The notes beneath the pieces are model-generated. The model saw only the letters and a program-made list of their open reading frames with translations, ran no database searches and had not been told where the DNA came from. DNA of 64,000 nucleotides from DATEPR01 sp036491115. GTDB taxonomy: Bacteria > Actinomycetota > Actinomycetes > Mycobacteriales > Pseudonocardiaceae. Made by a program: the position numbers and the translations under genes. The stretch spans positions 25,459 through 89,458 of the forward strand of contig DASXCQ010000093.1 of the NCBI GenBank assembly GCA_036491115.1, given 5' to 3'. Positions 58,463 through 64,000 of the stretch are shown one piece after another. Numbering within the stretch: position 1 is the first letter of the stretch; each line of letters opens with the position of its first letter.

Positions 58463-59747
58463 CGGCGGCGACCACGGCGTCGACGAGGTCGTCGTCGTCG
58501 GTCGCCGCGACGGTCCGCAGGTCCAACAGGCAACGGTCGGCCTCCACCCGGCCGACCACCGGCGGCCGACCACGCCGGAGCACAGGCGCCAACGCGGGCG
58601 CGACGCCGACGGCGGCGCTGGGCAGTTCGACGCCCGGCGCCCCTCCCCCGCCGACGGCTGCCACGCAGTCGACGACCTCGGCCGGCACGTGGTCCTGGCT
58701 CAGTCGATCGACGATCGCGTGTGCCCTGGCACGCAGGTCGTCAACGGGTGTGGCGAGCATGTCGGCAACCGGTGGCCGGGGGCCGCGCAGGGTGGCTTCG
58801 AGGGCGGCGAGGGTGAGTTTGTCGACCCTGAGCGCGCGGGCGGCGGGGTGGCGGCGGAGGCGGTTGACCAGGTCGGTGTCGCCGAGCAGGAGGCCGGCCT
58901 GGGGTCCGCCGAGGAGTTTGTCGCCGCTGGCGGTGACGAGAGTGGCGCCCGCGCTGAGGGTGGTCTGGGCGTCGGGTTCGTCGGGCAGCAGTGGGTGTGG
59001 GGCGAGTAGGCCGGAGCCGATGTCGACCACCAGGGGCAGGCCGAGGGTGGCCAGGTCGGGGACCTCGACGCCGCTGGTGAAGCCGAGTACGCGGAAGTTC
59101 GACGGGTGGACCTTGAGGATGAAGCCGGTGTGCTCGGTGATGGCGTCGGCGTAGTCGCGCATGTGGGTGCGGTTGGTGGTGCCGACCTCGCGCAGGCGGG
59201 CCCCGGTCGCGGTGACCAGATCCGGAATGCGGAAACCGTCGCCGATCTCGACCAGTTCGCCTCGGCTGATGAGGATTTCCTTGTCCTGGGCCAGAGTCAG
59301 GGCGCAGAGGAGGAGCGCGGCGGCGTTGTTGTTGACGACGTGGGCGGCCTGCGCGGCGGGGACGGCGGCGTTGAGGGCGGCGAGGGTGTCGCGGCCCCGG
59401 GTGGCGCGGCGGCCGGTGGCCAGGTCGAACTCGACGTCGGTGTAGCCGGCGGCGGCCGTGATGGCGTCGCGGGCGGCGGCGGACAGCGGGGCGCGGCCGA
59501 GGTTGGTGTGGACGATGACGCCGGTCGCGTTGATGACCTGGTGGAGGGTGGTGGCGAGGTGCGGGAGTGAGGCGAGTGCTGTCGCGGCGACGTCGTTGGG
59601 CGCGATCTCGCCTCGGCGGGCGCGCTGTTGAGCGTCGACAACAGCGGCCTTGACCAGGCCCGGCCCGAGCGTCGCGACGGCCGCCTTCACCTGCGGGTCC
59701 GCGAGCACGACGTCGGTCCGCGGAATCTCCCGCCGCAGATCACCCAT
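58446..59747 (-). CDS. selA: L-seryl-tRNA(Sec) selenium transferase
   Basis: A 433-residue PLP enzyme that converts Ser-tRNA-Sec to Sec-tRNA-Sec using selenophosphate. The PLP lysine lies in S-G-D-K-L-L-G-G-P-Q-A-G. Other family blocks are I-N-A-T-G-V-I-V-H-T-N-L-G-R-A-P-L-S and V-V-N-N-N-A-A-A-L-L-L and E-V-G-T-T-N-R-T. It is full length and completes the selenocysteine pathway with selD, selB and tRNA-Sec nearby. Confidence 0.93.
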   Translation of the reverse strand: MGDLRREIPRTDVVLADPQVKAAVATLGPGLVKAAVVDAQQRARRGEIAPNDVAATALASLPHLATTLHQVINATGVIVHTNLGRAPLSAAARDAITAAAGYTDVEFDLATGRRATRGRDTLAALNAAVPAAQAAHVVNNNAAALLLCALTLAQDKEILISRGELVEIGDGFRIPDLVTATGARLREVGTTNRTHMRDYADAITEHTGFILKVHPSNFRVLGFTSGVEVPDLATLGLPLVVDIGSGLLAPHPLLPDEPDAQTTLSAGATLVTASGDKLLGGPQAGLLLGDTDLVNRLRRHPAARALRVDKLTLAALEATLRGPRPPVADMLATPVDDLRARAHAIVDRLSQDHVPAEVVDCVAAVGGGGAPGVELPSAAVGVAPALAPVLRRGRPPVVGRVEADRCLLDLRTVAATDDDDLVDAVVAAVRTPA

Positions 59748-59796
59748 CCCCCCATTCTCCCCAAGCCCGTTCCCGGCAGCGACCCGGCCGGCAGGT

Positions 59797-60186
59797 TCAG
59801 CGGTCCGGGACGGGCTCGGCCAGTGCGGCTCGTGAGGGAGTCGCCGGGAACGGGTCGGCGAAGTACTGGGTCTCGTGCGTGACGAGGCCGTCGGCGAACT
59901 CCATGATGCTCACCGCGTTGGTGGGTACGCCGTCGTAGGTGATCACGCACTCGCTGACCAGAGGTCGCCGGCGCCCTGGATCCGGCCGATGGCGAAATGG
60001 CGCTCGGCCGGGTGTCCGCCGCGTTGTTCCCGGATCGTGGCGCGACCTCGGAAGCGCTCGCCCGACCGGGGATAGTCCAAGATCGCGCCGATGGCGTAGA
60101 TCGCGTGCTCGCGGCCGGTGTCGCCCGAACTCGGAGGCCGTCCAGTGCTCCTCGATCCGGGCCCGAGTCTCGGCGTCACGTGTCAT
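59797..60186 (-). pseudogene. NTF2/SnoaL-like protein broken by two compensating frameshifts
   Basis: Starting at 60186, frame A reads M-T-R-D-A-E-T-R-A-R-I-E-E-H-W-T-A-S-E. Near 60119-60130 the homologous reading switches to another frame (D-T-G-R-E-H-A-I-Y-A ... A-I-L-D-Y-P ... E-R-F-R-G-R-A-T-I-R), then returns to frame A near 59958-59961 as S-E-C-V-I-T-Y-D-G-V-P and E-T-Q-Y-F-A-D-P-F. One extra base followed by one missing base explains it. The pieces form one NTF2-like (SnoaL-fold) protein of about 125 residues. The middle 55 residues of the uncorrected frame are Arg-rich nonsense. It may be a real pseudogene or a pair of sequence errors. Confidence 0.65.
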
Positions 60187-60340
60187 GTCGTCCTCACCTG
60201 GTCCGCATCAGCGCAGGTGAACGCTACCCGCCCGGCGCCGCATACGCCGGACGCGTCGGCCGTGCGGCTGGCTTCCCGGAGTAACTGCGGCACGCCGTTC
60301 GGTGAAACCATGTGCGTGTGGCGTTCCGGTGGGGTTGCTG

Positions 60341-61267
60341 ATGGCCGAGGGTGAACTCGGCGCCGTGTTCAAGGGTCTGGCCGAGGACGTGGACCAGGCC
60401 GGCGGGCAGATCGCCGACTCGATGGCCAGGATCAGCGAACAGACGGCGGACAACGAGGAAGCCAACGTTGCCAACACACTGGACACCGAGGCGCAGAACG
60501 CGAAGGCATTCACCGACATCACGGACGGCGCACCGGCCAGGGCACCGGCCGCCGAGTCGTCCACCATCGGCTCCAAACTGGCCGACGACGGCGGGTGGGA
60601 GGGCGAGAACGGCCTGCACCTCTCCCCGCAGGAGAACGCCGCCGCGGACCACTTCCTCGCCAACGCGCGGGACGCTGAATCGAAGATCAGCCCCGTCGTC
60701 CTGGGCATTCGGGACGAGATACCAGCCGCCGACACCGTCGGCTACCCCGACTACGTGGTCAAGGACCCGGAGTCGTTCAAACGCAAGCTCGCCACCACAC
60801 TCGCCGAGAGCCCGAACCGCGACCTGGACGGCGCGCTCGCCGACATGAAGGACTCCGTCCGCTACACGCTGAAGTTCCCCGGTGAGGGAACCACCTACAC
60901 CGACGGCGTCACCACGACGATCGACCGCTTCACCGCCGCCGGCTACGAACCCGTCAAGTTCAAGAACACCTGGGGCTCCCCCGCGTACCAGGGCATCAAC
61001 AGCTTCTGGCGGGACCCGCAGACCGGACACGTCTTCGAGATGCAGTTCCACACTCAGGACAGCTTCGACGCCAAGATGGTCACCCACGACCTGTACGAGC
61101 AGGCCCGGCTGCCCGGCGTCCCCCTGAGCGGGTCGCCGAACTGGAGGCCGAGCAGAATCGGATCTTCGGCACGGTCACCCCGCCGGCCGGCGGGCCAGAC
61201 CTGCGACTGCCCGCACGATAGGACGATGCGATGGACAACGAGCCCACGGTGCAGTACTTCGCGCTGA
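60341..61267 (+). CDS. RelA/SpoT-like polymorphic toxin, apparent 3' frameshift
   Basis: About 308 residues as read. Residues 1-60 form an Ala/Glu-rich helical N-terminus (F-K-G-L-A-E-D-V-D-Q-A-G-G-Q-I-A-D-S-M-A). The C-terminal domain (about 135-265) looks like a RelA/SpoT nucleotidyltransferase: V-K-D-P-E-S-F-K-R-K-L (ATP-contact Ser/Lys pattern), D-M-K-D-S-V-R-Y-T-L-K-F (metal-binding Asp), Y-Q-G-I-N-S-F and F-E-M-Q-F-H-T (catalytic Glu). A C5 run at 61120-61124 seems to lack one base. With a sixth C the frame reads P-E-R-V-A-E-L-E-A-E-Q-N-R-I-F-G and stops at TAG 61219-61221, ten bases before the candidate immunity gene. As read, the last 48 residues are probably out of frame. ATG 60341 is preferred. 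Confidence 0.75.
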   Translation: MAEGELGAVFKGLAEDVDQAGGQIADSMARISEQTADNEEANVANTLDTEAQNAKAFTDITDGAPARAPAAESSTIGSKLADDGGWEGENGLHLSPQENAAADHFLANARDAESKISPVVLGIRDEIPAADTVGYPDYVVKDPESFKRKLATTLAESPNRDLDGALADMKDSVRYTLKFPGEGTTYTDGVTTTIDRFTAAGYEPVKFKNTWGSPAYQGINSFWRDPQTGHVFEMQFHTQDSFDAKMVTHDLYEQARLPGVPLSGSPNWRPSRIGSSARSPRRPAGQTCDCPHDRTMRWTTSPRCSTSR

Positions 61268-61500
61268 TCAAGGACGGCGGCAGCGCCGAGGACGCCACCG
61301 GCCTGGTCCGTCGTGTGCACACCCAGCCTCGTCCGACCGACGACGCGATCGGTAACGACCTGGACTGGCACCCGACCGACTACCTCGAGCGCTACCACGT
61401 ACTCGGCACCATGGACCGCGAACACGTCGAGATCACCGCGGACGCGGCGAACCGCATACTGGCACGCTGGCGGGCCCAGGCGGCTGCCCGTAGCGACTGA
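61231..61500 (+). CDS. candidate immunity protein to the RelA/SpoT-like toxin
   Basis: An 89-residue acidic protein: M-D-N-E-P-T-V-Q-Y-F-A-L-I-K-D-G-G-S, then D-L-D-W-H-P-T-D-Y-L and a C-terminal helix A-A-N-R-I-L-A-R-W-R. I recognise no named domain. Position directly after the toxin-like gene, small size and acidity fit an immunity or antitoxin partner (inference). It begins 10 bases after the frameshift-corrected toxin stop but overlaps the uncorrected frame by 37 bases. Confidence 0.68.
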   Translation: MDNEPTVQYFALIKDGGSAEDATGLVRRVHTQPRPTDDAIGNDLDWHPTDYLERYHVLGTMDREHVEITADAANRILARWRAQAAARSD

Positions 61501-61545
61501 CCGCTCGTCGGCCAGCGGGATGCCGCGTGTCGCGGCTCGGTGGGC

Positions 61546-64000
61546 TCAGTGCGAGCCGTTTCGGGGCTGCGGGTCGTCGGGCGGTAGGCCGGCTCGGCGG
61601 CGGTAGTCGGCCAGGTACTGCGGCAGCTCCACACCACGCGGCCGTCGACCGGGCTGGATGTCGCACGTGGCGGCCTTGGCCTCCTGGATGTGCACGTTGG
61701 GATCCAGCACCAGCGACAGCAGCTCGTTCGCCGCATCCCCCGTGCTCAATCCGTTCGGGCCCCAGTGGTACGGCAGGCCGACCTGGTGGATCGTCTTGCC
61801 GCGCACCTTCAGCGGCGGGATCCGGTTGGTGACCAGCACTCGCGCCTCGACCGCCGCACGGGCCGACACGATCGTCGCCCACCCCAGGTGCGTCAGCCCG
61901 CGCTCGGCCGCCAGTTCGGGCGACACCTCGCAGAAGAACTCGGGCTGCAACTCCGCCAAGTACGGCAGGGTGCGGCTCATGCCGCCCGCCGTGTGGTGTT
62001 CGGTCAGCCGGTACGTCGTGAACACGTACGGGAATATCGGGTTCGCCGCTCCGCTGGTGCGGTTGTCCGTGCGGTTCAACACATCCCGCGTCGGGTTGAC
62101 CTGCTGGCCGTACAACGGATTGTCCACAGGGGACTCTGCCGGCTCGTAGTGTGTCGGCAGCGGGCCGTCGGCCAGGCCGACCGGGGCGAACAGCCATGCC
62201 TTGCCGTCACTCTGCATGATGAACGGGCTGGTACCGGCGATGGCCGCCTGCGCCCTGGCACCGTCGGGCGGCACGTAGTCGGGCGCCTTGCCCACCTCGA
62301 AGTCGGGCACGTCGTGGCCGGTCCACTTGCCCTGCTCGGCGTCCCACCACACGTAGGCCTTGCGCTGGCTCCACGGCTTGCCCTCAGGGTCGGCCGACGC
62401 GCGGTTGTACAGCACCCGCCGGTTCGCCGGCCACGCCCACGCCCAGCCGGGCGCCACCCAACTCTGCTCACGGCCGGGCTTGCGCCGCGCGGCCTGGTTC
62501 TCGCCGCCCGCGTAGATGCCGGTGTAGATCCAGCAGCCTGCCGTCGTGGAGCCGTCGTCCTTCAGCAGGCCGAACGTGGCCAGGGGCCCGTCCGGGCCGG
62601 AGCCGTTGACCTCGGCCAGCACCGACTCGGCGCTCGGCTCGTCCAGCGGGCCGCTGGTCGGGTAGTCCCAGGTGAGGTCGAGGATCGGCCGGTCGCGGGC
62701 GGCGCGGGAACCGGCCAGCTTCTCCCGGATGATGCGGCCCAGGTGGAAGTAGAACCACAGGTCGCTGCGCGCGTCGTTGGGCGGCTCGACCGCCTCGTGA
62801 TGCCACTGCACCAGGCGCTGCGTGTTGGTGAAGCTGCCGTTCTTCTCGGTGTGCGCGGCGGCGGGCATGAAGAAGATCTCGGTGGGGATCTCCTCCGTCC
62901 TCAGCTCGCCGGTCTCGATCTCCGGCCCGTCCTTCCAGAAGGTGGCGCTCTCGATCATCTGCAGGTCGCGCACCACCAGCCAGTCCAGATTGGCCATGCC
63001 CAGCCGCTGCAGCTTGGCGTTCGCGGAGCCGACCGCCGGGTTCTCGCCGACCAGGAAATAGCCCTTGCACTCGCCGGAGATCTGCCGCAGCACCGTCTGG
63101 TAGGTGCCGTGGTCGCCGGTCAGCCTGGGCAGGTAGTCGTAGCAGAAGTCGTTGTCGGCCGTGGCCGCGTCGCCCCACCACGCCTTGAGCAGGCTGACGA
63201 AGTACGACCGCATGTTGCCCCAGAACCCGTTGTCACCGGCGTTCGACGCCACGAAGTTGTCCAGCGACTCGTGGTGTGCCTTGGGCATCGGGATGTAGCC
63301 GGGCAGCAGGTCGAACAGCGTCGGGATGTCCGTCGAGCCCTGGATGGAGGCGTGGCCGCGCAGCGCCATGATGCCGCCGCCGGTCCGGCCCATGTTGCCC
63401 AGCAGGGTCTGCAGGATCGACGCGGTACGGATGTACTGCACGCCCACGGTGTGCTGGGTCCAGCCGACCGAGTAGACGAACGCGGTGGTGCGTTCCCGCC
63501 CGGAGTTGCTGGTGATGGACTGCGCCACCTGCAGGAAGTGTTCCTCGGAGATGCCGCAGATGTCGGTGACCATCTCCGGCGTGTACCGGGCGAAGTGCCG
63601 CTTGAGCACCTGGAACACGCAGCGCGGGTCGGTCAGCGTCGGGTCGACGGTGGGCTGGTGGTCCGGTCCGGTGGCGTCCGGCGGCACCGGCTTGTGGTCC
63701 CGGTTGCCGGCCGCGGCGGCGGCGTCGGCGCCGTCGTACATCCAGCTCGACTTGTCGTACTGGCGCCGGTCGGGGTCGAAGCCGGAGAACAGGCCGTCCA
63801 GGTCCTCGGTGTCGACGAAGTCGTCGCGCAGGATCGTGCCCGCGTTGGTGTAGGCCACCACGTAGTCGTGGAAGTACAGGTCGTTGCTCAGCACATGGTT
63901 GATCAACGCGCCGAGGAACACGATGTCACTGCCCACCCGCAGCGGCACGTGCAGGTCCGCGACCGCGCTGGTCCGGGTGAACCGGGGGTCGACGTGGATG
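61546..64000 (-). CDS. formate dehydrogenase alpha subunit (FdnG-like), N-terminus outside window
   Basis: Open from the right edge: the frame begins H-V-D-P-R-F-T-R-T-S-A-V-A-D-L-H-V-P-L-R-V-G-S-D and continues about 815 residues, so the N-terminal part with the 4Fe-4S site and the Sec/Cys active site lies beyond base 64000. The visible part has molybdopterin-binding features: V-G-W-T-Q-H-T-V-G, L-G-N-M-G-R-T-G-G-G, G-E-N-P-A-V-G-S-A-N, P-A-A-A-H-T-E-K-N-G-S-F-T-N-T-Q-R and a C-terminal molydopterin dinucleotide-binding domain. The enzyme oxidises formate with a Mo- or W-bis-MGD cofactor. The adjacent sel genes suggest it is the selenoprotein they serve; the UGA itself is not in the window. 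Confidence 0.9.
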   Translation of the reverse strand, partial: IHVDPRFTRTSAVADLHVPLRVGSDIVFLGALINHVLSNDLYFHDYVVAYTNAGTILRDDFVDTEDLDGLFSGFDPDRRQYDKSSWMYDGADAAAAAGNRDHKPVPPDATGPDHQPTVDPTLTDPRCVFQVLKRHFARYTPEMVTDICGISEEHFLQVAQSITSNSGRERTTAFVYSVGWTQHTVGVQYIRTASILQTLLGNMGRTGGGIMALRGHASIQGSTDIPTLFDLLPGYIPMPKAHHESLDNFVASNAGDNGFWGNMRSYFVSLLKAWWGDAATADNDFCYDYLPRLTGDHGTYQTVLRQISGECKGYFLVGENPAVGSANAKLQRLGMANLDWLVVRDLQMIESATFWKDGPEIETGELRTEEIPTEIFFMPAAAHTEKNGSFTNTQRLVQWHHEAVEPPNDARSDLWFYFHLGRIIREKLAGSRAARDRPILDLTWDYPTSGPLDEPSAESVLAEVNGSGPDGPLATFGLLKDDGSTTAGCWIYTGIYAGGENQAARRKPGREQSWVAPGWAWAWPANRRVLYNRASADPEGKPWSQRKAYVWWDAEQGKWTGHDVPDFEVGKAPDYVPPDGARAQAAIAGTSPFIMQSDGKAWLFAPVGLADGPLPTHYEPAESPVDNPLYGQQVNPTRDVLNRTDNRTSGAANPIFPYVFTTYRLTEHHTAGGMSRTLPYLAELQPEFFCEVSPELAAERGLTHLGWATIVSARAAVEARVLVTNRIPPLKVRGKTIHQVGLPYHWGPNGLSTGDAANELLSLVLDPNVHIQEAKAATCDIQPGRRPRGVELPQYLADYRRRAGLPPDDPQPRNGSH

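Noticed and set aside
61546..64000. Formate dehydrogenase as a truncated pseudogene
   Set aside because: The frame stays open through the right edge and reads into expected upstream family sequence, so it is only cut by the window.

Overview
The window is high-GC DNA from an actinomycete. Its dense, translationally coupled operons, leaderless-looking starts, LAL-type LuxR, IclR, LacI and GntR regulators, ECF41-type sigma factor, DUF574-like methyltransferase and cytoplasmic-type contractile injection locus suggest a filamentous member of the Pseudonocardiales; this placement is inference, because no rRNA or marker gene is present. No gap between genes exceeds about 250 bases. Six convergent gene pairs overlap tail to tail. 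No CRISPR array, integrase, transposase or capsid/terminase gene was seen.

Region 1 (1-3604) holds the end of a LuxR-type response regulator and a large ATPase-LuxR (LAL) regulator. Region 2 (3541-17570) is a contractile injection system (eCIS/CIS) locus. A 13-gene minus-strand operon runs from sheath, tube, DUF6760-type and DUF4157 genes through two more tube-like proteins, LysM hub, VgrG-like spike, gp25, baseplate J and tail protein I. It ends in a zinc-ribbon/polyproline/transmembrane/discoidin-like protein that resembles the membrane-docking factor CisA of Streptomyces. A DUF4255 (Afp16-like) gene is divergent. No AAA+ ATPase, tape measure or tail fibre gene is visible.

Region 3 (17610-33866) has a secreted beta-propeller protein, a DHA2-type drug exporter, a mechanosensitive-channel-like protein, a DUF6401-like protein and a nine-kilobase LacI-controlled operon: lacI, GH39-like glycosidase, lipoprotein binding protein, two permeases, two ATPases and a secreted glucoamylase-like enzyme. 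Two tandem LacI-type operators precede it.

Region 4 (33867-42780) is housekeeping and signalling: GNAT, Ser/Thr kinase, amino-acid permease, methyltransferase, uppP, folE, two small membrane proteins divergent from a Cys-rich SufR-like regulator, and an NfeD-like/SPFH pair. Region 5 (42800-48512) is a catabolic cluster: amidohydrolase divergent from iclR, CoA-transferase, citryl-CoA lyase-like, LigB-type and LigA-type genes. Region 6 (48515-54735) has an ECF41-type sigma factor with a matching autoregulatory promoter, a 2-hydroxyacid dehydrogenase, an AHL-lactonase-like hydrolase, TetR, and two crcB genes behind a fluoride riboswitch whose pseudoknot can be drawn from the sequence.

Region 7 (54709-64000) is a complete selenocysteine cassette (selD, tRNA-Sec, selB, a GntR gene, selA) ending with a formate dehydrogenase alpha subunit that runs off the right edge. 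Between selA and the dehydrogenase lie a frameshifted NTF2-like gene and a RelA/SpoT-like polymorphic toxin with an apparent one-base deletion near its 3' end, followed directly by a candidate immunity gene.
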